Below are positions 40,081-49,172 of a stretch of DNA of 64,000 bases, in pieces (position 1 is the stretch's first letter; each line of letters opens with the position of its first letter). This DNA is from Bog-473 sp035552395 (lineage in GTDB: Bacteria; Actinomycetota; Acidimicrobiia; Acidimicrobiales; RAAP-2), in assembly GCA_035552395.1 (NCBI GenBank), contig DASZLL010000008.1, forward strand, positions 40,064 through 104,063. The letters are read 5' to 3'. The notes beneath the pieces are model-generated. The model was not told the origin of the DNA and searched no databases. It saw only the letters and a program-made list of their open reading frames with translations. The position numbers and the translations under genes are program-made.

Positions 40081-41844
40081 ATGAGCAAGATCGCATCAGA
40101 GGTACTCATAGAACGGCTCGCCGACTGGGGAGTCGACACCATCTTCGGACTCCCGGGCGATGGCATCAACGGCATCATGGAGGGGCTACGACGCCATCAG
40201 GACCGCGTGCGCTTCGTACTCGTCCATCATGAGGAAGCGGCCGCGTTCATGGCCACCGGCTACGCGAAATCGACCGGCAAGCTCGGCGTGTGCCTGGCGA
40301 CTTCGGGGCCAGGCGCGATCCACCTGCTGAATGGTCTGTACGACGCGAAGCTCGATCACGCGCCGGTGCTCGCCATTACCGGGATGCAGGAGTCACAGAT
40401 GCTGGGGACGGGCTACCAACAAGAGGTGGCGCTCGAGAAACTGTTCATCGACGTGGCCGAGTACAACGAGATGATCCACGTGCCGGCCCAGCTACCCACC
40501 TTGGTCGACATCGCCATCCGCCATGCCTTCGCGCGCCGGGGTGTCGCCCACCTGACGATTCCGACCGATATCCAGATCGCCGATGCCGGCGCCAATCCCT
40601 GGAGCGCCCCGGCTCCAGCGGTCAACTTGCCAACGGCCCCCATCTACCTGCCTGCGTCGGGTCTGCCGCGACCCGAAGACGTCACGGCCGCCGCCGAAGT
40701 GCTGAACGCCGGGTCCAAGGTTGTCATGTTGGTCGGCGCCGGCGCGCTGGGCGCGCGCCGCGAGGTGCTCGAGACGGCGGCCCGCTTGGCCAGCCCCATC
40801 GTCAAGACACTGCCCGGCAAAGCGGTGGTGCCAGACGACCATCCGCTGTCGGTCGGTGGGCTCGGCTTGCTCGGCACGGCGCCGGCCATGGACGCCATGG
40901 AGGGCTGCGACACGCTACTCATGGTCGGCACCAACTTCCCCTATACGAAGTACTTGCCTGAGCCCGGGCAGTGCAAGGTCGTGCAGATCGAGGCCGACCC
41001 GAGCCGCGCCGGCAACCGCATTGCGACGGACGTGCCGATGATCGCCGGCGCCGCGGAGGGACTCCGCGCGCTCCTCCCGCTTCTGGCGGAGCGAGCGGAC
41101 CGCTCCTTCCTCAATGAGATCAGCGAAGCCATGGACGACTGGCGGACCAAGCTGCGGGCCATCGAGTCCATTAACGGGGATCCCATCCAACCGCAGTACC
41201 TGATGGCCGTCATCGACCGACTGGCCGACGACGATGCAATGTTAACGTCAGACTCGGGGACGATCGCGACCTGGGCGGCGCGCCACTTCACCATACGCGC
41301 CCAGCGCGAGTTCTACCTCTCGGGGAACCTGGCGACGATGGCTCCCGGTCTTCCCTACACGATCGCCAACCAGTTCGCCTATCCGAATCGCCAGTGCATC
41401 GCCTTCGTGGGGGACGGCGGCTTCGCCATGTTGATGGCCGAGTTCGACACCGCCTGCCGCTACGGGCTTCCCATCAAGGTCGTGATCAACAACAACTCCT
41501 CCCTCGGCCAGATCCTGTGGGAGCAGATGGTGCTGGGGTACCCGGAGCACGGCGTGCGCTTCGATCGCCCCTCGGACTTCGCACCCTGGGCCGAGGCCTG
41601 CGGGGCCCGGGGGATCAAGGTAGAGAAGGCAGGCGACGTCGAGACCGCCGTCGAGGAGGCATTCCGTTATCCGGGACCGGCGCTCGTCGACGTGCACGTC
41701 AACCCCGACGAACCCCCGATGCCGGCCAAGGTGGAGTACGAGCAGGCCAAGGGATTTCTCAGGGCCTTTCTGGCTGGCCAGCCGCGCAAGGCGACCATCG
41801 CCAGCACGCTCTGGCGGGACAAGATCACCGAGTTCCGCGCGTGA
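40081..41844 (+). CDS. Thiamine-diphosphate enzyme, pyruvate oxidase/acetolactate synthase-like
   Basis: 587 aa in the three-domain order of the family. The N-terminal PYR domain has LPGDGINGIMEGL and the catalytic Glu in VHHEEAAAFMATGYAKSTG. A middle domain follows. The PP domain has the ThDP/Mg motif GDGGFAMLMAEF and VINNNSSLGQ. Closest families are PoxB-type pyruvate oxidases and other 'thiamine pyrophosphate-requiring' enzymes; the reaction is not decided by the sequence seen. GAGG six bases before the ATG supports the start. The stop overlaps the next gene as GTGA, the first gene of a dehydrogenase module. Confidence 0.88.
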   Translation: MSKIASEVLIERLADWGVDTIFGLPGDGINGIMEGLRRHQDRVRFVLVHHEEAAAFMATGYAKSTGKLGVCLATSGPGAIHLLNGLYDAKLDHAPVLAITGMQESQMLGTGYQQEVALEKLFIDVAEYNEMIHVPAQLPTLVDIAIRHAFARRGVAHLTIPTDIQIADAGANPWSAPAPAVNLPTAPIYLPASGLPRPEDVTAAAEVLNAGSKVVMLVGAGALGARREVLETAARLASPIVKTLPGKAVVPDDHPLSVGGLGLLGTAPAMDAMEGCDTLLMVGTNFPYTKYLPEPGQCKVVQIEADPSRAGNRIATDVPMIAGAAEGLRALLPLLAERADRSFLNEISEAMDDWRTKLRAIESINGDPIQPQYLMAVIDRLADDDAMLTSDSGTIATWAARHFTIRAQREFYLSGNLATMAPGLPYTIANQFAYPNRQCIAFVGDGGFAMLMAEFDTACRYGLPIKVVINNNSSLGQILWEQMVLGYPEHGVRFDRPSDFAPWAEACGARGIKVEKAGDVETAVEEAFRYPGPALVDVHVNPDEPPMPAKVEYEQAKGFLRAFLAGQPRKATIASTLWRDKITEFRA

Positions 41845-42320
41845 GTAGGTTGCGCGGGCACGCAGACGGTGGCTCGCCCGTTCACGCCGAGGTCATGGGG
41901 ATCGACCGCCTTCTCCAGAACGTGCGCCATGGTCGCTTCGAGCGCAGCCTCTCGGCCTTGACGGCTGCAGGCGCGGTGATCACGGGCGTCGAGATCTGGC
42001 TGGAGCACGATCGCGCCAGCTTTGCCAACCGCATGATGTGGCTCCCCGTTGCCCTGACGCCGGTCATCGCTGCGGCCGGCGTGGCCGGCGTGGCGTCGCG
42101 GCGAGCCGCCAAGACGGTCCTGCCCGTGGCCTCGGCCGTAGTGTTGACCAACAGTCTGCAGGGTCAGTACCTCCATCTGCGAGGAATCGCGCAGCGGCCG
42201 GGCGGCTGGCGCATGGCCCGCTACAACGCGGAGATGGGCCCGCCAACCTTCGCGCCGCTGCTCTTCGGCCTCGTCGGCGGCATGGGCTTGGTGGCCTCGG
42301 TCCTGCGGCGTGAGGACTAA
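41841..42320 (+). CDS. Small membrane protein linked to the GMC dehydrogenase module
   Basis: 159 aa starting with the GTG in the GTGA overlap at 41841. About four membrane helices: LSALTAAGAVITGVEIWL, WLPVALTPVIAAAGVAGV, VLPVASAVVLTNSLQG and LLFGLVGGMGLVASVL. A segment LHLRGIAQRPGGW lies between the last two. Family not recognised. It may anchor the following dehydrogenase subunits. It overlaps the next gene by 11 nt. Confidence 0.75.
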   Translation: MSRLRGHADGGSPVHAEVMGIDRLLQNVRHGRFERSLSALTAAGAVITGVEIWLEHDRASFANRMMWLPVALTPVIAAAGVAGVASRRAAKTVLPVASAVVLTNSLQGQYLHLRGIAQRPGGWRMARYNAEMGPPTFAPLLFGLVGGMGLVASVLRRED

Positions 42321-43008
42321 ACGCCGGAGCACGACACCGGGATTGGCCGAGCAACGCTTCCCCGGCTACGACGCAGTCGCGCGGGCCCGCGCCTGGGACG
42401 CCACCACCACCGCAGTCGTCCTCGGCCGTCTCGAGCCCCCGGCCTTGCCGCAGTTCTTCGGCGCGGCGGAAGAGGCGATCGTCCGCCAGCTCCTCGACCG
42501 GCTCTTGGGCCAAGACGACGACCCGCGGGTGCCGGTGTTCGAGGTCCTCGACCGGCGCCTGGCCGAACGGCAGGGCGACGGGTACCGCTACGACGACCTG
42601 CCGGAAGACCCTGAGGCTTGGCGTCTCTCGGTGGCGGCGCTCGACGCCGAGGCACGGTCGGCGAACAGCGACGGCTTCGTGTCGATCGACCGGCAGGCCC
42701 AGCGGGACATCATCGAGCGGGTCCGGCTGTGCAAGGGCGCATGGCATGGCCTGCCCGCGAAGCACGTGTTCTCCCTTTGGATGCGCTATGCCTGCAGCGC
42801 GTTCTACGCCCACCCCTGGGCGTGGAACGAAATCGGTTTCGGTGGCCCGGCCTATCCGACCGGGTACAAGCACCTCGCGCTCGATGGCCGCGAGCACTGG
42901 GAGGTCCCCGAGCGCGACGCCCACGACCCCGTGCCCTGGGCAGAACGGGCCGAAGATGCGAAGAAGCGGCACGCGGCGGGACTCTCCCAACCGGAGGGTT
43001 CGTCCTGA
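42310..43008 (+). CDS. Gluconate 2-dehydrogenase subunit 3 family protein
   Basis: 232 aa from the GTG at 42310. It has the small-subunit pattern FFGAAEEAIVRQLLDRLLG, VFEVLDRRLAERQGDGYRYDDLP and AFYAHPWAWNEIGFGGPAYPTGY. Such subunits pair with GMC-type flavoprotein dehydrogenases, as the next gene is. A Tat signal, present in many relatives, is not obvious here. It overlaps the previous gene and ends directly before the GMC gene. Confidence 0.82.
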   Translation: MRTKRRSTTPGLAEQRFPGYDAVARARAWDATTTAVVLGRLEPPALPQFFGAAEEAIVRQLLDRLLGQDDDPRVPVFEVLDRRLAERQGDGYRYDDLPEDPEAWRLSVAALDAEARSANSDGFVSIDRQAQRDIIERVRLCKGAWHGLPAKHVFSLWMRYACSAFYAHPWAWNEIGFGGPAYPTGYKHLALDGREHWEVPERDAHDPVPWAERAEDAKKRHAAGLSQPEGSS

Positions 43009-43013
43009 ACACC

Positions 43014-44633
43014 GTGCGGCGCCGTAACGCCTCCGCCTGGTTGTTGCCCAACGACGGCTCGCGGACGAATCATGCCCTCCGCCGGGACATGCGGCGCTAC
43101 GAACAGGACGAGGAGGTCGACGCCGTCGTCATCGGATGCGGCGCAGGCGGCGCGGTCCTGACGCAGCGCCTGGCCCGACGGGGCTGGCGCGTGGTCGCGT
43201 TCGACGCCGGACCGTTTTGGGACCCGGACCGGGACTGGGTGAGTGACGAGGCCGGCTCGCACGAGCTGTATTGGAACGAGCCCCGGGTCATCTCAGGGAG
43301 CGATCCTGTGGCACTCGGGAATAACAACTCGGGGAGAGGCGTCGGCGGCTCCATGGTGCACTTCGCCGGCTACGCCCCCCGCTTCCACCCTTCGGACTTC
43401 CAGACGCTCTCGAGCGACGGCGTGGGGGCCGACTGGCCCATTGACTACGCAGAGCTGAGGTCCTACTACGCACAACTCGAGGCGGAGCTACCCGTGGCCG
43501 GGCAACGCTGGCCCTGGGGGGACCCACACCGCTATCCCCAGAGCCCGCATCCGATGGGTGCGAACGGGCTCGCCTTCGTGCGAGGTTGCCGCGCGGCGGG
43601 GATCGAGGCACGGGTCGGGCCAGTTGCCATCGTCAACGGCCGCTTCGGCAACCGCCCGCACTGTATCTATCGGGGCTTTTGCCTCCAGGGGTGCAAGGTC
43701 AACGCGAAGGCCTCGCCGCTGATCACCCACGTCCCTGATGCGCTGGCCCACGGCGCCGAGGTCCGGCCCGACTGCATGGTGGCGCGCATCGAGGTCGACG
43801 GGGGCCGAGCGAGGGGAGTGACCTATTTCCACGAGGGCGTCGAGTACCGCCAGCGCGCGCGACTCGTCGTTGTCGCCGCCTATTCGATCGAGAGCCCGCG
43901 TCTGCTCCTCAACTCGTCGTGCGCCGGGTTCCCCGACGGGCTCTGCAACGACTTCGACCAGGTCGGTCGCTACGTCATGGTGCAGGGAGCGCCGCAAACG
44001 TCCGGGCGCTACTCCGAGGAGATCCGTTCGTACAAGGCACCACCACCCGAAGCCTCCTCTGAGGCCTTTTACGAGACCGACCGCACAAAGAACTACAAGC
44101 GAGGGTTCTCCCTGCAGTGCATCTCGCCACTGCCGATCGTATTTGCCGAGCACGTCGTCGCGCAGGGCTTTTGGGGGGAAACACTGCGCGAGTACATGCG
44201 TGACTACGTGCACTGGGCGACCTTCGGTGCTTTGTGTGAATTCCTTCCGCGTGCGGAGAACAGGGTGACGTTGGCCGAGGAAACGGACCGCCACGGCCTG
44301 CCGATCGCGGATTTCCGCTATTCGCTGTGTGACAACGACCGCGCGCTCGTCTCGGCCGCGCGGTCCGTGATGGAAGAGATGCACGAGGCGGCCGGGGCGG
44401 AAGAGGCCATCACCATCGAGCGCTATGCCCACCTCATCGGCGGATGTCGGATGGCCGCCAACGAGTCAGAGGGGGTGGTGGACGCCAATCTGCGGTCCTT
44501 CGCGATCCCCAACCTCTTCGTCGTGGACGGGAGCGTGTGTGCGACCCAGGGGAGTGCCAACCCCGCGCTCACCATCATGGCGCTCGCCGCCCGGGCGGCT
44601 GATTATCTCGTCCAACCAGGTTCGGTTCTCTGA
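43014..44633 (+). CDS. GMC-family oxidoreductase (large dehydrogenase subunit)
   Basis: 539 aa. The FAD motif is VVIGCGAGGAVLTQRLARRGW. GVGGSMVHFAGYAPRF and the C-terminal HLIGGCRMAANESEG, NLFVVDGSVCATQGSANPA and IMALAARAADYL match gluconate/sorbosone-type dehydrogenases. The start is uncertain: GTG at 43014 is listed, while a CTG at 43005 lies six bases after GGAGGG and overlaps the upstream stop as CTGA. With the subunit-3 gene it forms a two-component dehydrogenase. A cytochrome c subunit, often the third partner, is missing from the window. Confidence 0.88.
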   Translation: MRRRNASAWLLPNDGSRTNHALRRDMRRYEQDEEVDAVVIGCGAGGAVLTQRLARRGWRVVAFDAGPFWDPDRDWVSDEAGSHELYWNEPRVISGSDPVALGNNNSGRGVGGSMVHFAGYAPRFHPSDFQTLSSDGVGADWPIDYAELRSYYAQLEAELPVAGQRWPWGDPHRYPQSPHPMGANGLAFVRGCRAAGIEARVGPVAIVNGRFGNRPHCIYRGFCLQGCKVNAKASPLITHVPDALAHGAEVRPDCMVARIEVDGGRARGVTYFHEGVEYRQRARLVVVAAYSIESPRLLLNSSCAGFPDGLCNDFDQVGRYVMVQGAPQTSGRYSEEIRSYKAPPPEASSEAFYETDRTKNYKRGFSLQCISPLPIVFAEHVVAQGFWGETLREYMRDYVHWATFGALCEFLPRAENRVTLAEETDRHGLPIADFRYSLCDNDRALVSAARSVMEEMHEAAGAEEAITIERYAHLIGGCRMAANESEGVVDANLRSFAIPNLFVVDGSVCATQGSANPALTIMALAARAADYLVQPGSVL

Positions 44634-44695
44634 TCCGCTTCGAGCGACAGACGCGCACCCGAAGTGCCGGCCTGAGTGCCACGAGCGGTTAGCTC

Positions 44696-45460
44696 TCAGG
44701 ACACCGCCGCAGCGGCGCCGATGTGCGCGCCGCGCCGGGCGCTGACCTGAGGGGCGCACTGCGCTTCGAGCATGCGGGTCATTACCCGCTTCGCCCCGCG
44801 CACCTGGAGCATCGAGACCGTGCGCAGTCGCTCCCACGCCTCCCAGGAAGACACCACGTCCATGGCTTCGAGGACTTCCATCCGGCTACTGGCGGGCAAC
44901 GCGGAGAGCTCGGGCGCGAACGTCTCCTTGAGGTTCTCGAGGAGCAACGTGTCTGCCGCATGGATGGCGGCACCCACGCCGTCCGACGACGACATCCGGT
45001 GCACGAGGGCACGGCGTACTGGCGAGATCTCTTCGTAGAGCGCGGCGCGGTGGGCCGCCGTGCGCTCGAGGCGCGTCGTGAGCGCGAGTTTGGGCGAGAT
45101 GAGGGGCATCCCCGACCATTGGCGTCGCAGGAGCAGCGCAGCCACGTAGTGATACAGGTCGTCCATCTCAGCGAAGTGATGGAACACCAGCCGCAGTGAA
45201 ACCCCGGCGCGTTCGGCGACCGACCGAGCCGTTGGCTCGGCATCGCCCTCTCTCAGCAACGACATAAGTGCCTCCGCCACGTTGCGGCGTGTCCGCTGCC
45301 CCCGTGCGACGCGACCATCCGTCACGCTCGTGTCGATCTCGGACGCGCCTTCGAGGTCCGCCAACGCGAACTCGGGCGGCAACAGATCGGGGAGGGACTG
45401 CTCGATCTCCACGCCGCCACCGCTTGCCCCGCTCTTCGCCACATGCGAGCTGGGAGTCAC
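44696..45460 (-). CDS. TetR-type transcriptional regulator
   Basis: About 254 aa. The HTH region is RRNVAEALMSLLREGDAEP followed by ARSVAERAGVSLRLVFHHFAEMDDLYHYV. About 60 residues precede it. The GTG at 45460 was chosen for AGGAAGG eight bases upstream; the real start could be closer to the HTH. The ligand-binding part is helical and not informative. Converges with the GMC gene, and CydC lies upstream on the same strand. Confidence 0.78.
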   Translation of the reverse strand: MTPSSHVAKSGASGGGVEIEQSLPDLLPPEFALADLEGASEIDTSVTDGRVARGQRTRRNVAEALMSLLREGDAEPTARSVAERAGVSLRLVFHHFAEMDDLYHYVAALLLRRQWSGMPLISPKLALTTRLERTAAHRAALYEEISPVRRALVHRMSSSDGVGAAIHAADTLLLENLKETFAPELSALPASSRMEVLEAMDVVSSWEAWERLRTVSMLQVRGAKRVMTRMLEAQCAPQVSARRGAHIGAAAAVS

Positions 45461-45780
45461 CAGGTGCACCTTCCTGTCACAGAGATAATCCAACGGTCGC
45501 TTGATACTTGCGCCCCCCGTGTTGGAACCCGCCTCGCCGGCCCCCGCCTTGGGCCGAACCGGGGCCGCCTGCCCCAGTCTGGCCAGGCTCTCAGCCAGCA
45601 ATCCCCATGTCAAAAGGATCGCCTGAGACCGTGTCAGTGCCCGCCCCTGCCCCAGGGCCGGGTGGAGGGACGACCGGGTCGCCAGCGGACCCAACGAGAG
45701 AGGGGCAATTTACGAGACGGGCCAGGTCAGGAGCGAGAACGCCGGCGGCGACGCCGCTTCCCACTCGACGCCCTGAGGAG
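45461..45780 (-). other. 320-nt spacer between cydC and the TetR gene
   Basis: No separate gene is evident. The TetR reading frame stays open back to 45694, so part of this may be coding if the start is further upstream. It would also hold the promoter of the regulator. No clear operator was seen. Confidence 0.45.
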
Positions 45781-47454
45781 TCAGGCCGGCGGCGTCGCTG
45801 TGACGCGGCCCGCCTCGAGGCTCACCGTGGCGTCGCAGCGCGCCGCCTCGCCGGCCCTGTGGGTGATCAGGAGCACGCTGCGCGGCCCCGCCGCCCGCAA
45901 CACGCCCGCGACAACCTCGTTGGCCAGCACCGCATCGAGCCCGCTCGTCGGCTCGTCAAGGATGAGCAGCGGCCCGGGTGCCAGCAGGGCGCGGGCTACG
46001 GCGAGGCGCCGCCTCTCGCCGCCCGAGATGGCCACGCCGTCCTCGCCGACCGGGGTGTCCAGGCCCTCGGGCAACGTGGCGACCCACTCGGTCAATCGGG
46101 CGGCCGCCAGTGCGACCTCGATCTCGGCGTCGGTTGCGTCGGGACGACCCAGCGTGACGTTCGAGCGCACCGTGCCGGCGAAGAGCTGAGCGCGCTGGTC
46201 GGCCAGCGCGCTGGCGCCGCGCACCTCGTCCTGCGCCGCCAGAGTGACGTCGGTACCGCCGAGGGTCAGCGAGCCCGACTCGAGCGGCCAGTAACGCAGG
46301 AGCGCGTTGACGACGCTCGACTTGCCGGCCCCGCTCGAGCCGGTGACGGCCAAGCGCCCACCGGCCGGTAACCGCAGGCTCACGCCGTCGAGCGCTCGCG
46401 GCAACTCCGGCCCATAGCGCAGTGCGGCCTCCTCGAACCAGACCTCGGGCACGCCGGCTTCCAGCCGCTCGGGCGTGGCCGGGTCGTGCACAGGAATGGG
46501 CACGTCCTCGAGCGCGTAAAGGCGATCGGCCGAGGCGCGCACGCTGCGGGCCCGGGCCAACGCGACCGGGACGGTCGGCACGGTCTCGAACGTGGCCAGC
46601 ACCGCAAGTGGGAGCACCGCCACCATCACCTGGCCGAGGTGGTGGTCGTGCACGGCCACCACGCCGAGGGCCAACACCGCGGTGACGGCGGCCGCCAGGC
46701 AGACCTGGATCAACAGCGCCGCGCTGGCGGCGACGCGGGCGTGATTGCGCTCGAGCGCGTCGGCCCGGCCGTCCATTGCCTCGATCCTCCCGAGCGCGGT
46801 CGCGTCGGCACCGAACGCCAGCAGCTCGGGCGCGCCCTCGAGGGCATCGACGACCTGCGCCGCGAGCCCGCCCGCCAGCTCGGCTATCTCATCGTCGTGG
46901 CTGCGCCGCCAGGTCAGCAGCGCCGGCAGCACCAGGGCCACGGCGAGGGACACCCCGAGCGCCAGCGCCGCCCACGGGAGGATGAAGCCGACCGCCAGCG
47001 TGCCGATCACGGCGGCGCCGACAGCGATCGTCACGGGCAGCAGCGTGCGGAGGTAAAGGTCCTGCAGCGCGTCGACGTCGTCGATGGCCCGGGCCAACAG
47101 GTCACCGCTGCGCCAACCCGCCAGCCCCGCCGGCACCCGCGGCGCCAGGCGGTCGTAGAGCCAGACGCGCCACCGCGTCAGCGCGCGCAGGGCCGCGTCG
47201 TGTCCGACCAGACGCTCGGCGTAGCGCAACGGCCCGCGCAGGAAAGCGAGGACCTCGACCGCGGCCAGGATCCCGACGATGGCGCCGAGACCAGGCCGCA
47301 GCGAGGCGCGGCCGACGACGTAGCCCGAGCCGGCGAGGAGGCCGATGGTGGCGGCCGCGGAGGCCAGCCCCAACAGCCCGGCGCCGGCCAGCCGCCCGTA
47401 TGGAGTGCCGGGCTCGGCCAGCACCCGGCGCAGCGAACCCCGGGCGCGGCTCAC
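45781..47454 (-). CDS. cydC: Thiol reductant ABC exporter subunit CydC
   Basis: 557 aa, one membrane domain plus one ATPase domain. Walker A is GSSGAGKS, the signature is ISGGERRRLAVARALL, and Walker B is LLILDEPTSGLD. The membrane part has six helices starting RLAGAGLLGLASAAATIGLLAG. CydDC exports glutathione/cysteine-type thiols or haem and is needed for cytochrome bd assembly. The GTG at 47454 overlaps the cydD stop as GTGA. No cydAB genes are in the window. Confidence 0.9.
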   Translation of the reverse strand: MSRARGSLRRVLAEPGTPYGRLAGAGLLGLASAAATIGLLAGSGYVVGRASLRPGLGAIVGILAAVEVLAFLRGPLRYAERLVGHDAALRALTRWRVWLYDRLAPRVPAGLAGWRSGDLLARAIDDVDALQDLYLRTLLPVTIAVGAAVIGTLAVGFILPWAALALGVSLAVALVLPALLTWRRSHDDEIAELAGGLAAQVVDALEGAPELLAFGADATALGRIEAMDGRADALERNHARVAASAALLIQVCLAAAVTAVLALGVVAVHDHHLGQVMVAVLPLAVLATFETVPTVPVALARARSVRASADRLYALEDVPIPVHDPATPERLEAGVPEVWFEEAALRYGPELPRALDGVSLRLPAGGRLAVTGSSGAGKSSVVNALLRYWPLESGSLTLGGTDVTLAAQDEVRGASALADQRAQLFAGTVRSNVTLGRPDATDAEIEVALAAARLTEWVATLPEGLDTPVGEDGVAISGGERRRLAVARALLAPGPLLILDEPTSGLDAVLANEVVAGVLRAAGPRSVLLITHRAGEAARCDATVSLEAGRVTATPPA

Positions 47455-49172
47455 GACGGCACCGCCAGGGGGTGCGCCGCCGTGAGGGCGACGACGGCGT
47501 CGAAACGCGACAACAGCACGGGCGCGTGCGCGGCGACGACGACCGTACGGCCCGCGAGCCACGGCTCGATCGCCCTTGCGACGCGCGCCACCGTCGGTTG
47601 GTCGAGCGACGCGGTGGGCTCGTCGAGCAACAGGATCGGCGCTGGGCGCAACAGAGCCCTCGCCAAAGCCACCCGCTGGCGTTCCCCGGCGCTCAGGGTC
47701 AGCCCGTCGTGACCGACGACCGTCTCGAGCCCGGCCGGCAGTCCCGCTAAGAGGTCGGTGAGGCCGACAGCATTGAGCACGGCGCGCAGTTCGTCGTCGT
47801 TCGCCCCGGGTGCCCCGAGACGCACGTTCTCCGCCAGCGTCGCATTGAAAAGGTGGGGCCGCTGGGGCAACCACGAGAAGTGGGTCCGCCACTGCGCCAG
47901 GTTGTCACCCGCGACGCGCTCGCCGATCGACATGGTCCCGGCGCTCGGCTCGACGAAGCCCAGTAGCGCGCCGAGCACCGTCGACTTGCCCGAACCCGAC
48001 GGGCCGGTGAGCGCCACGCGGGATCCGGTCGGGACGCGCAGGGAGAAAGAGTCGAGGGACGGGTGGTCGTGGTCACGGTGCTCGTACTCGACGACCAGGC
48101 CCTCGATGTCCAGGCGTCGCGCCGCGAAGCCGACGGCGGGATCCGAGGGGGCGACGGCCCGTTGCGGCTCGCCGGCCGATGCACGACCCGGCGTAGCGAG
48201 GACCTCGAGGACGCGGTCCGCCGCGGCCTGACCCTCGGTGCTGGCGTGGAACTCGGCGCCGGCTCGTCGCAAGGGGATGAAGATCTCGGGCGCCACCAGC
48301 AGCACGGCCATCGCCGTCTCGAGTCCGAGCCGCCCCCACAACAGGCGCAGTCCGAGGACCATGGCGACGAAGCCGACCCCGAACCCGGCGATCAGGTCCA
48401 TCGACAGCGCGGACAAAAATGCGCTCCGCAGCGTGCGCATGGTTGCGGCGCGGACGCCGTCGGTGGCCGCTTCCACCTCGCGGCGTCCCTGCGCGGCGCG
48501 CCCGAAGGCACGCAGGGTGGGAAGGCCCTCCACCAGCTGGAGGAAGCGGCTGGCCAACGACGAGAGCCGGCGCCACTGTCGCTCGGCGCGCCGCGACGCC
48601 TCGCGGCCGAAGTACATCATCGTGAGCGGGACCGCCAGCACGAGTGCGATCACGACAACCAGAGACAGCCAGTCCTGGGTGGCGACCCAGATCAGGAGCA
48701 GGAACGGCATCACCGCCGCCGCAGCCGCCTGCGGGAGATACCGCGCGTAGTACGCGTGCAGCGAACGCAGCCCTCGCGTCGCGGTCAGTGCGAGCTCGCC
48801 GGTGCGTTCGCCCGCCAACCAACCCGGACCGAGGTTGAGCGCGTGCCGTAAGAGGTCGCGCCGGAGACGGCCCACCACGCGGTCAGCTGCGCCCAACGCA
48901 GAGAGGTCGCCCGCCGTGTGCAGGAGGGCCCGCACGACCACGGCCACGGCCACCACGACGAGCGCACCCGTGACGGCGCCGAGGGGTGCGTGGTGCAGCA
49001 GGGATCGGTCGACGACGTGCGCCAACGCGATAGCTTGGACCACGATCGCGACCGCGCTCAGTGCGGCGACGAGGAGGGCAAGCCCGGCGACCCTCCGCAA
49101 GCCCGGCACCCGTGCGGCGAGGGCCGGGTCGACCAAGCGGGGCCGGCTCGGCCGAGCGGGAGTCGCGTTCAC
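47451..49172 (-). CDS. cydD: Thiol reductant ABC exporter subunit CydD
   Basis: 573 aa, membrane domain then ATPase. Typical CydD segments: GERTGELALTATRGLRSLHAYYARYLPQ, MPFLLLIWVATQDWLS and LLVAPEIFIPLRRAGAEFHAS. ATPase motifs: GPSGSGKS, LSAGERQRVALARALL and ILLLDEPTASLD. It pairs with CydC. The GTG start overlaps the stop of the thiolase-like gene, an uncommon operon partner. Confidence 0.92.
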   Translation of the reverse strand: MNATPARPSRPRLVDPALAARVPGLRRVAGLALLVAALSAVAIVVQAIALAHVVDRSLLHHAPLGAVTGALVVVAVAVVVRALLHTAGDLSALGAADRVVGRLRRDLLRHALNLGPGWLAGERTGELALTATRGLRSLHAYYARYLPQAAAAAVMPFLLLIWVATQDWLSLVVVIALVLAVPLTMMYFGREASRRAERQWRRLSSLASRFLQLVEGLPTLRAFGRAAQGRREVEAATDGVRAATMRTLRSAFLSALSMDLIAGFGVGFVAMVLGLRLLWGRLGLETAMAVLLVAPEIFIPLRRAGAEFHASTEGQAAADRVLEVLATPGRASAGEPQRAVAPSDPAVGFAARRLDIEGLVVEYEHRDHDHPSLDSFSLRVPTGSRVALTGPSGSGKSTVLGALLGFVEPSAGTMSIGERVAGDNLAQWRTHFSWLPQRPHLFNATLAENVRLGAPGANDDELRAVLNAVGLTDLLAGLPAGLETVVGHDGLTLSAGERQRVALARALLRPAPILLLDEPTASLDQPTVARVARAIEPWLAGRTVVVAAHAPVLLSRFDAVVALTAAHPLAVPS

